Positions 1-6,672 of a stretch of 30,938 nucleotides of DNA are shown here, one piece after another. The stretch is from Kiritimatiellia bacterium (GTDB lineage Bacteria; Verrucomicrobiota; Kiritimatiellia; RFP12; UBA1067): contig JAEDKA010000047.1 of the NCBI GenBank assembly GCA_016296065.1, forward strand, positions 1 through 30,938. The letters are read 5' to 3'. The notes under the pieces were generated by a model. That model was not told the origin of the DNA and did no database searches. It saw only the letters and a program-made list of their open reading frames with translations. Made by a program: the position numbers and the translations under genes. Position 1 is the stretch's first letter, and the number at the start of each line of letters is the position of its first letter.

Positions 1-33
1 TTCGCAAGTTGCTATTGAGCTTTGCTTGGCGCA

Positions 34-131
34 CCATAAATGTCTCGTTGCACCCACACATGTTCGCGGTAAATGCGCCGCACGACACTCAAGTGCGCCT
101 ATGACTTAGCACAAAGGCACAGAGTCTCAAG
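34..131. repeat. Downstream repeat block next to the 164-1417 gene
   Basis: This stretch lies 3' of the minus-strand gene ending at 164 and holds two dispersed motifs. Positions 34-55 carry a 'cataaat-tctcgttgcaccc' type sequence that recurs at 9302-9322 (inverted) and 9926-9946. Positions ~92-131 carry a segment with 'cacaaaggcacagagtctca' that recurs at ~14940-14980 with about four in five bases matching. No reading frame explains it. Confidence 0.55.
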
Positions 132-163
132 CGCGCAGCGACTTATCCGCTGGCATCATAGTC

Positions 164-1417
164 TTATTGGGCTTTAGTTCCATCAAGATAAATGACGTAT
201 CTGCGATTGCGGCCGTAGGAGTTCTTTTCCGGCTCTTTATCGCCGTTGAAGTCACCATCTGCGCCAACCGTCCATATTATGCCGCACAATGCATCGTAAT
301 TAAGCGGAGAATCGGGCTTGTATGGGTCGGCGGGGACCGAATCCAAAAATGCAGGCACCAGTTCAGAAAGAGAAAACGGCCTCTTGCCGTTCCGCCTACG
401 ATACAGCTCCGCAGCAACCACGATTTCAGTGGCGCGCCCCGCGAAGTCGCCCGTTGCGGCATGCTTTGCAACACCCTCCCATGCTGGGACTACCGCCTTC
501 AAAAGCATCCTTCCGGCGAGATTCGGCATATACGAACTAGACAGCAATCCATCAACTTCATCATTGAACGCCGCCCAATCCGCCTTGCAGCAGTCATTTG
601 TCAGCAGAGTCCGCGCCCGAAATGCGATGTCGTTGTATATTCGCTGCGTGCGGTTTGGCTGATAGGAATAGAGGGAAGCGAGTGTGCGCTTTTTACCCGC
701 CGATCCCAGCTCCAAAGTTAGCCGGGCACCGCCAAACGTATAGAACGCTTCCCTGCCGACAAGGTTATAAAGATTTCGCCTGTTCCGCTCCGTGTCGGAC
801 AGCGAATGCGCCATTTGTTGAAGCTCCTGCAGATTTTCCGCTGTAGTGCGTGGGGAGAGCGCGATACGTCTTGCAAGATCAAGTGCAACGCCTTGAGTCT
901 GCCGGGCACACAACCAGCAGACAATCGATTCCGCCCTGCCCTGCATCGTCTTTGACAATGCAGCCAATGCGAGGACATTGGCCGTGGCCGCTCCCAATTG
1001 ACCCTTCTCAATCATAGACTCCGTTTCCCAGTGCATCAAATGGATCATTTTCGTGAACGCACTGACAGAGAAGAGGCACAAACCATTGCGCCAATTCTCG
1101 CTGCATGAACAGTCGAGCCAATACTCGCGCTGTGCCGCCTCGCGGAACAAGGCGATCGCCTCGGAATTCGTGGCGACGAGCGCGGCCTTGCGCTCGGGCT
1201 TGATAGAGCTGAACTCTCCCGTGCGCTCCCATTCCTTAACGGCATTGGTCGCGGCGACAAATCCGACATAGACATTGTCATCGTCTGGGATTGCCTCAAA
1301 GGCAAGGACAGGTCTCACCAACTCAAAATCGTCCTGCGGCTCGCAGTCCCTCAGCGCAAGCGCTATCGCCGCGGCAAGTGCACCGACCCCGACAACAACC
1401 ATGACGATCTTTCTCAT
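164..1417 (-). CDS. Secreted/membrane-anchored orphan protein, 'LVPxFL-VPxDPY' C-terminal family (paralog 1 of 3)
   Basis: The 417-aa protein starts with a hydrophobic secretion leader or anchor (residues 1-22). The long helical middle carries several Cys residues (CSCSEN, CWLC, DCCK). The last ~90 residues hold a conserved module: an AAELYRRRNGKRP stretch, LSELVPAFLDSVPADPYKPDSPLNY, then a W-VGADGDFNGD tail. The same module ends the proteins at 9966-11429 and 20753-22177, so this is a local paralog family. Similar tails are common in Planctomycetes/Verrucomicrobia hypothetical proteins; function is unknown. It lies 60 nt downstream of the 1478-1810 gene and could be co-transcribed. A degenerate -10-like stretch (TGGTAAAGTATAC) at about 1451-1466 is also possible. 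Its first ~17 residues nearly match those of the unrelated protein at 18131-18712. Confidence 0.8.
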   Translation of the reverse strand: MRKIVMVVVGVGALAAAIALALRDCEPQDDFELVRPVLAFEAIPDDDNVYVGFVAATNAVKEWERTGEFSSIKPERKAALVATNSEAIALFREAAQREYWLDCSCSENWRNGLCLFSVSAFTKMIHLMHWETESMIEKGQLGAATANVLALAALSKTMQGRAESIVCWLCARQTQGVALDLARRIALSPRTTAENLQELQQMAHSLSDTERNRRNLYNLVGREAFYTFGGARLTLELGSAGKKRTLASLYSYQPNRTQRIYNDIAFRARTLLTNDCCKADWAAFNDEVDGLLSSSYMPNLAGRMLLKAVVPAWEGVAKHAATGDFAGRATEIVVAAELYRRRNGKRPFSLSELVPAFLDSVPADPYKPDSPLNYDALCGIIWTVGADGDFNGDKEPEKNSYGRNRRYVIYLDGTKAQ

Positions 1418-1477
1418 TGACAGATTCTTCTTACCGGACGCACGATCCTGTCGTATACTTTACCACGGGCCAATTCC

Positions 1478-1810
1478 CTACGGATGTATCCAGGCGAGGT
1501 CGTCCTCAAGCGCCTGGCGGCGGTCGGCGGCAAGGCGCTCCCAGACGTCGGGCGTAAGCTCGAGGCCGGCAGCCTTGAACTGCGCGATGAGGTTGTTGCG
1601 GCGCCATTCGCCGACGTCCTTCTTGCGCATCTCGTAGTCGGGGCGCGTGCGAAGCGCCTCGTCGACGGTGTATAGGTAGAGCTTGCCGTCCTTCATGCCC
1701 GGCACCATCTCGCCCGTGTCGCGGTATCCCTCCACCGCGTCCCACGACGCCTCGTCGAAAGCGGCCTGCGCGTTGCGCGCATCCTCAGGCCAGTCCTTGC
1801 GGTCGATCAT
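1478..1810 (-). CDS. Small acidic protein paired with zeta-like kinase (putative antitoxin/partner)
   Basis: The 110-aa soluble protein is rich in Asp, Glu, Arg and Trp, with no membrane segment or signal peptide. It contains a DGKLYLYTVDEALRTRPDYE stretch and ends AWIHP. Its ATG overlaps the last codon and TGA of the zeta-like gene upstream (ATGA, 1807-1810), which implies translational coupling. I do not recognise the family. Being coupled directly to a zeta-type kinase makes an antitoxin or accessory role plausible, although classical epsilon/zeta loci place the antitoxin first. That role is inferred from context only. Confidence 0.7.
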   Translation of the reverse strand: MIDRKDWPEDARNAQAAFDEASWDAVEGYRDTGEMVPGMKDGKLYLYTVDEALRTRPDYEMRKKDVGEWRRNNLIAQFKAAGLELTPDVWERLAADRRQALEDDLAWIHP

Positions 1811-2391
1811 ATCCCAAGCTCCTTTCTCATCGGCTCCGCCAGGGTGGGGTCCAGCACAAGCGAATCGCCGTTGCGCCTGTAGATGAGGCGCTGAATGGCG
1901 GGCACGGCGTAGAAGACGAGCGTAGAGTCGGCGAGCGCTGCGTAATCCTTGACGTTCGCGCTCGAACGCGCATATCGGCGCATGACGTCCGCCGTCGGGA
2001 CGTCGTGCCCTCCCGCTAGCACGCGGTGGCTGATGCGGAGCGGCAACGCCGCCGGCTCGGGCATCCAGAGATAGTAGAGCACGACCCTGTATCCGCGATT
2101 CTTCGCGTCGGCGAGGAGCTTCAAATGCCCGCGGCCGGAAAGCGTAGTCTCGAAGGCGAACGACGTGCGCGCCTCGATGAGCTCGGCGATGCGCTCAAGC
2201 GTGAGCTTGCCTGCCTTGATCGCGGAGAGCCGGATGTCCGTCGGCGACATGCCCTGCGCCATGAGGTCGGGGTTTACGTACTCCACCGCACCGGCGTACT
2301 CGGGCAGGTACCGGAGCGCAAACGTCGACTTCCCGGAGCCGTTCGGCCCCCCGACTACATGGCATATCGGTCTCTCGTGCATTTCTTCCAT
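1807..2391 (-). CDS. Zeta-toxin-like P-loop kinase
   Basis: The 194-aa protein has an N-terminal Walker A motif, GGPNGSGKST (residues 14-23, Lys21), followed by VNPDLMAQG and a FAFETTLSGRGHL segment. These are typical of the zeta toxin/AAA_33 family: the P-loop, then a nucleotide-sugar-binding strand with FETT. The C-terminal part includes RYARSSANVKDYAALADS, as expected for this family. Zeta toxins phosphorylate UDP-N-acetylglucosamine; this chromosomal type is often of unproven toxicity. The ATG at 2391 lies only 8 nt from the TATAAT at 2400-2405, so it would be nearly leaderless; an in-frame ATG at 2382 is the alternative. Translation is coupled to the gene at 1478-1810. Confidence 0.85.
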   Translation of the reverse strand: MEEMHERPICHVVGGPNGSGKSTFALRYLPEYAGAVEYVNPDLMAQGMSPTDIRLSAIKAGKLTLERIAELIEARTSFAFETTLSGRGHLKLLADAKNRGYRVVLYYLWMPEPAALPLRISHRVLAGGHDVPTADVMRRYARSSANVKDYAALADSTLVFYAVPAIQRLIYRRNGDSLVLDPTLAEPMRKELGI

Positions 2392-2399
2392 CTGCCGAT

Positions 2400-2449
2400 A
2401 TTATACCACAATTTCTTTGCGGTCTTTGCACCTCTTTGCACCTCTTTGC
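2400..2449 (-). promoter_or_regulatory. Extended -10 promoter with tandem CTTTGC array
   Basis: Reading the minus strand, TGGTATAAT (TATAAT = 2405-2400) precedes the zeta-like gene. In place of the GC palindrome of the other promoters in this window, four copies of CTTTGC (plus-strand sense) lie at 2415, 2424, 2434 and 2444. Their spacing is 9-10 bp, close to one DNA helical turn. The array ends in 'gttaaaac', as does the related repeat at 15023-15064. Confidence 0.6.
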
Positions 2450-2537
2450 GTTAAAACTCGTCTGGCCAGATTCAACGAGGGCTACGCGGCCGGTCGGGGT
2501 CAACCAGCTTTTTCGCTTTCTCGTAGTCTTGAACTTT

Positions 2538-3053
2538 TCAGGCTTGGCCTTCGACATCGACGCCCTCGTGCTCGAGGAGCGACACCTTGTTTCCCAGTCC
2601 GCCGCCGTAGCCGATGAGGGTGCCGTCCGCGCCGATGACGCGGTGGCATGGGATGATGATGCAGATCGGATTCCACCCGACCGCGCCGCCGACCGCCTGT
2701 GCCGAAACCCTGCCCCCGCGCTTTTTCGCAATCGCCTTCGCGATATCGCCGTATGAGACCGTTGTGCCGTACGGGATTCGCAGCATCTCGTCGATGACCG
2801 CCTGGCGAAACGGCGTCAATCCTTCAATGCGATAGTTGGGCGTGAAGCCGGGGTCATGCCCCGTAAAATACTCGTCAAGCCAGCGGCGCGCATCGCGGAA
2901 CACCGGTGTCTCGTGCCTTTCGCATCCGCCCGCTTCGCGCCTGTCATCGCGCGAACCCTCAAACCAAAGCCCGGTCAGAGCTTCGCCGTCCCCGCACATC
3001 ACGAGATCGTCGAATCCATCTGGCGTCTTGTATTTGCAGATGTAATTCACCAT
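2538..3053 (-). CDS. ogt: Methylated-DNA--protein-cysteine methyltransferase (MGMT/Ogt)
   Basis: The 171-aa protein repairs O6-alkylguanine in DNA by irreversible transfer of the alkyl group to its own cysteine. The active-site motif is PCHRVIG, with Cys136. It is preceded by the FRQAVIDEMLRIPYGTTVSYGDIA helix-turn-helix region and followed by GYGGGLGNKVSLLEHEG, which matches the family over its usual length. The ATG at 3053 has AGGA six bases upstream; an in-frame ATG at 3059 is also possible. It follows the L,D-transpeptidase gene (stop at 3062) with almost no gap, so the two are co-transcribed. The frame stays open past the TGA (2538-2540) for another 21 codons to 2472. That may be chance or a lost C-terminal tail. 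Confidence 0.93.
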   Translation of the reverse strand: MVNYICKYKTPDGFDDLVMCGDGEALTGLWFEGSRDDRREAGGCERHETPVFRDARRWLDEYFTGHDPGFTPNYRIEGLTPFRQAVIDEMLRIPYGTTVSYGDIAKAIAKKRGGRVSAQAVGGAVGWNPICIIIPCHRVIGADGTLIGYGGGLGNKVSLLEHEGVDVEGQA

Positions 3054-3061
3054 GAGCATTC

Positions 3062-3457
3062 CTAGAACTTCTCACTCAGCGCAGTATGGATTTCATTACA
3101 GAGATTCGGATACCACTTGATCGGCGAGCGTTCCAGTTCAGGCCTCCGGCCTTTGCGCATGTCGTATGGCGCGATGATGACCAACACGTTCTTTATCCCC
3201 ACCGCCGACGCGAGATAGAAGATGTCTTCGATAGCGTCGTCTCCGACAGGCACGCACCCGATTGTAACCGCCTTGCCGTGGATCATGATGTCGCCGCCGA
3301 GATTCGCGCGCCCGTCCGCCTTCGACGCAATCACGCCGGCGCCAAGCTCCACAGTTTCGCGGATAGACCAGCCCTTCTGCCACGCCACCGCCAACACGCC
3401 GCCGGCGATGGTAATGCCGCCAACAACGACTCCAATTGCAATGTTTCTGACTTTCAC
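3062..3457 (-). CDS. Short L,D-transpeptidase-like protein (YkuD/YafK type)
   Basis: The 131-aa protein has an N-terminal membrane anchor or signal (residues 5-25). The C-terminal half of a YafK-like L,D-transpeptidase catalytic domain follows: NLGGDIMIHG (His60), then TIGCVPVGDDAIEDIFYLA (Cys68). The catalytic His and Cys are present. Such enzymes cross-link peptidoglycan or attach proteins to it. Family members usually have ~100 more residues of beta-rich domain before this point; here the anchor joins almost directly to the H-x7-C region, so this looks internally shortened and may not be active. GTG start at 3457 with AAGGA 6 nt upstream. It lies between a secretin-like lipoprotein gene (51-nt gap) and ogt. 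Confidence 0.78.
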   Translation of the reverse strand: MKVRNIAIGVVVGGITIAGGVLAVAWQKGWSIRETVELGAGVIASKADGRANLGGDIMIHGKAVTIGCVPVGDDAIEDIFYLASAVGIKNVLVIIAPYDMRKGRRPELERSPIKWYPNLCNEIHTALSEKF

Positions 3458-3508
3458 TTAAATTCCTTGCGATGCGCGCGTTGCCGAACGCACAGCGGAG
3501 GATTGCCG

Positions 3509-4630
3509 CTATTTCGACTTGGCGGGGCGGCCGTCGTATGCGAGCTTGCGCGTGCGGACAAATATAAACTCGGTCTCGTCTGCCTTCCCCTGCGAAACGC
3601 CAGAGCCGACGAGGACCGTCTCGCCCGGCGTGACGGACAGCTTCGCATCGGGCGATACGACCGGGAAGAACGGCTGCTTCATGAGCAGGGCGTACGTTCC
3701 GCCGTATGCCGACGGAAGCTGCGTGCCGTAGTCCATCCATTCAGGCGGCGCGACGACCTGCGTGTTCAGCTCAAGATCGATGACCTGTCCGTCGTCGGTC
3801 ATCGTCGGAGTCACCTGAAGAATCGAGCCGACTTCGCGCATCGTGAAGGACTGCGGCTCGACTGTGGCGAACCCGTATTCGCCCGTGCGCACCCAGTCGT
3901 TGCTTCCGCTCGGCGCATACGAGCTCATATGCACGTCGTAGTCCGTAGGATAGATGTACTCCGAGACGTTCTTGAATACGGCCTCCTCTCCAGAACGCGT
4001 CGTCACGCGGCAGACCTTGTTCTCCACGAGATCGCGCCGCGAGGCAAGGCGGCGCTCGAGCTCGCCGGCGGGAACGGCGTCGAACTCGACAAGGTCATAG
4101 CGATACCCCGCGCCTTTCCCGGGGAACAGCTCCGCGCCGATTTCATCGAGGGTCTTCTGCGCGACCCTGACGAAACGCGTCTGCACTTCAAGAAGGACGC
4201 CTCTCGCGTTTACCTCGTCCATGAACTCGTCGATGAGCTTGAGGTTCTCCGGCGTGTTGCGCACGCGCAGCTTGCCGATCTGCTTGACATGGGTGCACGA
4301 CGATCCGACAGGCCACGTGGCACCGCAGCAGCGGGCGAAGAACTCCTTCCATTCCCGGTCCTCATCGCTTTCTTTCGCAACGACTTCCGACTTTACCGTT
4401 GACGCCCCGAACCCCTTCATGTCTTCGCTCGCACTCGACATCCTCTCGAGGAATGTCGATATGACCGGATAGCTTCGGACCTCCATCTTCGTGTCGATCA
4501 CGACCTTGTTGGGCGGGGTGGCTTTGACCTCCTCGATGACGACGCACGATTCTGGCAGCTCGTCCTCAAAGGAAGCGCAGCCCGCAAGGGCAAGACAAAG
4601 AAAAGAAAGTGCAGTTGCTTTTGCATTCAT
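3509..4630 (-). CDS. Secretin-domain lipoprotein
   Basis: The 373-aa protein has a lipoprotein signal peptide ending in the lipobox LALAGC (Cys near residue 18). It has a secretin N1-like segment (KQIGKLRVRNTPENLKLIDEFMDEVNARGVLLEVQTRFV). The C-terminal part of a type II/III secretin domain follows: REVGSILQVTPTMTDDGQVIDLEL, then FFPVVSPDAKLSVTPGETVLVGSGV. It is much shorter than pore-forming secretins, so it may be a secretin-fold outer-membrane lipoprotein rather than a gated pore. It is the first gene of the operon continuing to 2538. A palindrome/-10 element at 4655-4683 places transcription start near 4648. Confidence 0.82.
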   Translation of the reverse strand: MNAKATALSFLCLALAGCASFEDELPESCVVIEEVKATPPNKVVIDTKMEVRSYPVISTFLERMSSASEDMKGFGASTVKSEVVAKESDEDREWKEFFARCCGATWPVGSSCTHVKQIGKLRVRNTPENLKLIDEFMDEVNARGVLLEVQTRFVRVAQKTLDEIGAELFPGKGAGYRYDLVEFDAVPAGELERRLASRRDLVENKVCRVTTRSGEEAVFKNVSEYIYPTDYDVHMSSYAPSGSNDWVRTGEYGFATVEPQSFTMREVGSILQVTPTMTDDGQVIDLELNTQVVAPPEWMDYGTQLPSAYGGTYALLMKQPFFPVVSPDAKLSVTPGETVLVGSGVSQGKADETEFIFVRTRKLAYDGRPAKSK

Positions 4631-4654
4631 AGTTGTTCTCCCTATATGCGCAAT

Positions 4655-4683
4655 ATTATACCAAATCCACGGCTAGTTGCGCC
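4655..4683 (-). promoter_or_regulatory. Palindrome/-10 element, degenerate, for 3509-4630
   Basis: On the minus strand this is GCGCAACTAGCC, GTGGATTTGG, TATAAT (4660-4655). The extended -10 is intact but the GC stem is eroded. The nearest upstream gene (vsr) ends over 200 nt away. Positions 4684-4891 hold no gene, only short 'agtttac' inverted motifs around 4729-4840. Confidence 0.7.
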
Positions 4684-4891
4684 TCGTCTCGGCCAAAGGC
4701 CACGGATTACAAATGACTCCGCCGCTTCCAGAAGTAAACTTGATTTTAGTGATAGTTTACCCCTTGTAAAGATTGGCTGTTGTTGAGGGAAGGATGATTC
4801 CTCCCTCTTCCCTCACCGGGGAGGGGACCCAAGTTTACTTTCGGAAACGGCGCGCTTGGGCAGATTCACAAACTCCGATCAGCAGGGCTCT

Positions 4892-5353
4892 CTACCTCGC
4901 CCATCTTTCAAGGTGGCGGAGGATGAAGGCGAAGGTCTTCTCGCGTTCCTTCTCCGTCTTGAGGGCGCACTCCCACACGACGATGAGGTTCCAGCCATCC
5001 GCAGCCCACGCCTTTTCGTGCTCCGCGTCTCGGCAGACGTTGCGCCGGAACTTGGCGTCCCAGAACTCGCAGTTGGATTTCGGACGCGTCGCCGTCGGAC
5101 AGACCGAGGTCTGCACGAGCTTTCGCCCGTTCCACTCCCAGCCATGCTGGTGCCAGAAGCATCCGCGCACCTCGATGAGCGTGCGGCACTTGGGGACCAC
5201 GATGTCCGGATGGCCCACGATTCGCCTATCGCAGACGCGGAAGCGGTATCCGTTCGCCCACAGCATCTTCCTCACGCGCATCTCCGGCAGCGTGTCGCGC
5301 GAATGTATCGCCGACATCACCTTCGATCGCATCTCTGGTGTTATCGTGTCCAC
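4892..5353 (-). CDS. vsr: Very short patch repair endonuclease (Vsr), orphan
   Basis: The 153-aa protein has the full Vsr layout. An N-terminal TPEMRSKVMSAIHSRDTLPE segment is followed by GHPDIVVPKCRTLIEVRGCFWHQHGW (catalytic Asp in GHPDI, zinc/active-site Cys and His) and CEFWDAKFRRNVCRDAEHEKAW. Vsr nicks 5' of T in T:G mismatches arising from deamination of 5-methylcytosine, and is usually encoded next to a cytosine methyltransferase. None is visible in this window, so it may work with a distant enzyme. GTG start at 5353 gives the usual N-terminus. Immediately upstream is a truncated secretion leader (5362-5439) containing a CATAAT -10-like sequence at 5382-5377. Confidence 0.92.
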   Translation of the reverse strand: MDTITPEMRSKVMSAIHSRDTLPEMRVRKMLWANGYRFRVCDRRIVGHPDIVVPKCRTLIEVRGCFWHQHGWEWNGRKLVQTSVCPTATRPKSNCEFWDAKFRRNVCRDAEHEKAWAADGWNLIVVWECALKTEKEREKTFAFILRHLERWAR

Positions 5354-5361
5354 TTCAATTT

Positions 5362-5439
5362 CTAACCCCGCACGACATTATGCCAACGTCGCGCCATCAT
5401 GGCCGCAAGCACCAGCATTGCAAACCGACATACTTTCAT
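5362..5439 (-). pseudogene. Truncated secretion leader (MKVCRFAM... fragment)
   Basis: This 25-codon frame has a strong AAGGAGG site overlapping the stop of the upstream gene at 5452. Its first 15 codons encode MKVCRFAMLVLAAMM, nearly identical in DNA and protein to the signal peptide of the chagasin-PHP protein at 7857 (MKVCRFAMLALAAMI), including the ribosome binding site. After codon 15 the similarity stops and the frame runs into ARRWHNVVRG and a TAG just before vsr. It looks like the 5' end of a copy of that gene cut by a rearrangement that placed a promoter-like TTGGCATAATG (-10 at 5382-5377) and vsr behind it. A short leader peptide is the alternative. Confidence 0.6.
5377..5395 (-). 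promoter_or_regulatory. Degenerate palindrome/-10 element before vsr
   Basis: The minus strand reads GGCGCGACG then TTGGCATAATG, which resembles TTTGGTATAATG of the other elements, with CATAAT at 5382-5377. Predicted start near 5370, 17 nt from the vsr GTG. It lies inside the truncated leader. Confidence 0.45.
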
Positions 5440-5451
5440 TTTTACGCCTCC

Positions 5452-6615
5452 TTATTGTTTTCTGCTCCGCTGGCCGAGGAATGCGCCAAGCGCGACGCAG
5501 GCGACAATCGGACCAAGGCCAAGCGAAAAATAATCGCAGGCGACGCTTCTAAGGAATACCCAAGACAGCATGGCCAGCCCGACTATCCACGCATAGACGC
5601 TCAGAAGGCCAACCTTGTCCCTGATGCGCAATTCGGGCCATGCAAAGGAAGAGTACGCCATGTAGCCAAGTGCAATCGGGACAATGCCGACAAGCCGCCC
5701 CGACGAAAGTCCCAGCCCCGCGAAAACCACCTGCGCGGCGACTGAAGCCGCCATAAACGAGAGGAAGAGCACGATGAACCTGCGATGCCCGGCCCGTCGC
5801 TCAATCGTGGCAAGCGGCAGGAAAAGCAGGAAGGCGAAAATCAAGGCGTATCTTCCAGACATCTGCACAAACGGAAACGTCAGCGCTGCCAGCGGCGAAG
5901 AAATGTCGAATCCGCACTTTTCGGCCATAGTCTCCGTCAGTATCCAAAAGTCTCGGTAGCACCCCATAACCCCGCACCCCAAACCAATACTTGTCGTAAT
6001 GTCGTGGTAGCTGTAGAACACGAAGGCATGGGAAACCGGCAAGGCGAGCGCCAGCGCGATGGTGAAGATCGGCGACACCGGCTTGACCGTCCGCCAGAGA
6101 GTCGGCGCGCCGACGACGATGCGCGCGACGTCGCGCAGAATGTCTCCGATGTCGTAGTCGCCCGGCGAGACTTCTTCAGGAAGCGAGTCAAGCACCGCGG
6201 CGGCGTAGCGCTCGCGAGCCTCGGGCGTCGCTCGCTCAAGTATCTGGCGCATCGTCGCCTCGCCCGGCCTCGGCGGAGCCGGCGGCGCAAGCGTCTCGTA
6301 TTCGCCCTTGTCGCACCAGACAGAAAGGCAGCGTCCGCAGACGTCGATCTCCAGCTTGTCCTTCCCGTCGCCGACCTTCAGCAGCGTCATCCGTCCGGCG
6401 CATCCGGGGCACAGGCATCCGACGTGCTCCGCGGCGCGGGCGGAGCGCGTCAGCGCGGCGATGCTTTTGGCGTCCAGGGATTCGCGGAGGACGGGAAGCG
6501 TCACGGCCATGCCGCCGCATGACGGACAGCGAAAGCACACCTTGCCCGTCGGCGTCGCGCCGCGCACAAGTTCGCGCCCGCACCGCGGGCAGAAGCCTAT
6601 CTCCTTTTCATCCAT
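5452..6615 (-). CDS. Zinc-ribbon plus rhomboid-like polytopic membrane protein
   Basis: The 387-aa protein starts with two TFIIB-type zinc ribbons: Cys9/Cys12 with Cys30/Cys33, and Cys69/Cys72 with Cys93/Cys96 (CGRC then WCDKGEYE). A linker leads to about six membrane segments from residue ~170. The hydrophobic half has rhomboid-like features: ATIERRAGHRRFIVLF before a long helix, then GLSSG in the place of the rhomboid GxSx serine. I cannot see the usual partner histidine in the last helix, so activity is doubtful. The ATG at 6615 has AGGGA upstream; a TTG at 6639 would overlap the promoter. The element at 6642-6671 precedes it. A 196-bp internal piece (5645-5840) is duplicated at 27125-27320. 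Confidence 0.8.
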   Translation of the reverse strand: MDEKEIGFCPRCGRELVRGATPTGKVCFRCPSCGGMAVTLPVLRESLDAKSIAALTRSARAAEHVGCLCPGCAGRMTLLKVGDGKDKLEIDVCGRCLSVWCDKGEYETLAPPAPPRPGEATMRQILERATPEARERYAAAVLDSLPEEVSPGDYDIGDILRDVARIVVGAPTLWRTVKPVSPIFTIALALALPVSHAFVFYSYHDITTSIGLGCGVMGCYRDFWILTETMAEKCGFDISSPLAALTFPFVQMSGRYALIFAFLLFLPLATIERRAGHRRFIVLFLSFMAASVAAQVVFAGLGLSSGRLVGIVPIALGYMAYSSFAWPELRIRDKVGLLSVYAWIVGLAMLSWVFLRSVACDYFSLGLGPIVACVALGAFLGQRSRKQ

Positions 6616-6641
6616 GCAGCGACAATTCCCTGTTCGCAAAC

Positions 6642-6671
6642 ATTATATCAAATCCGCGGCAAATGCGCCGC
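6642..6671 (-). promoter_or_regulatory. Palindrome/-10 element for 5452-6615
   Basis: The minus strand shows stem GCGGC/GCCGC with loop GCATTT, then GGATTTGA and TATAAT (6647-6642). The stop codon of the upstream gene (6673) is 1 nt away, so the module fills the whole intergenic gap apart from the 5' leader. Confidence 0.8.
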
Positions 6672-6672
6672 T

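Noticed and set aside
3086..4402. Long plus-strand open frame (438 codons)
   Set aside because: It is antisense to the secretin-like lipoprotein and L,D-transpeptidase genes, Arg/His-rich, without domain signals or a ribosome site; a GC-rich shadow frame.
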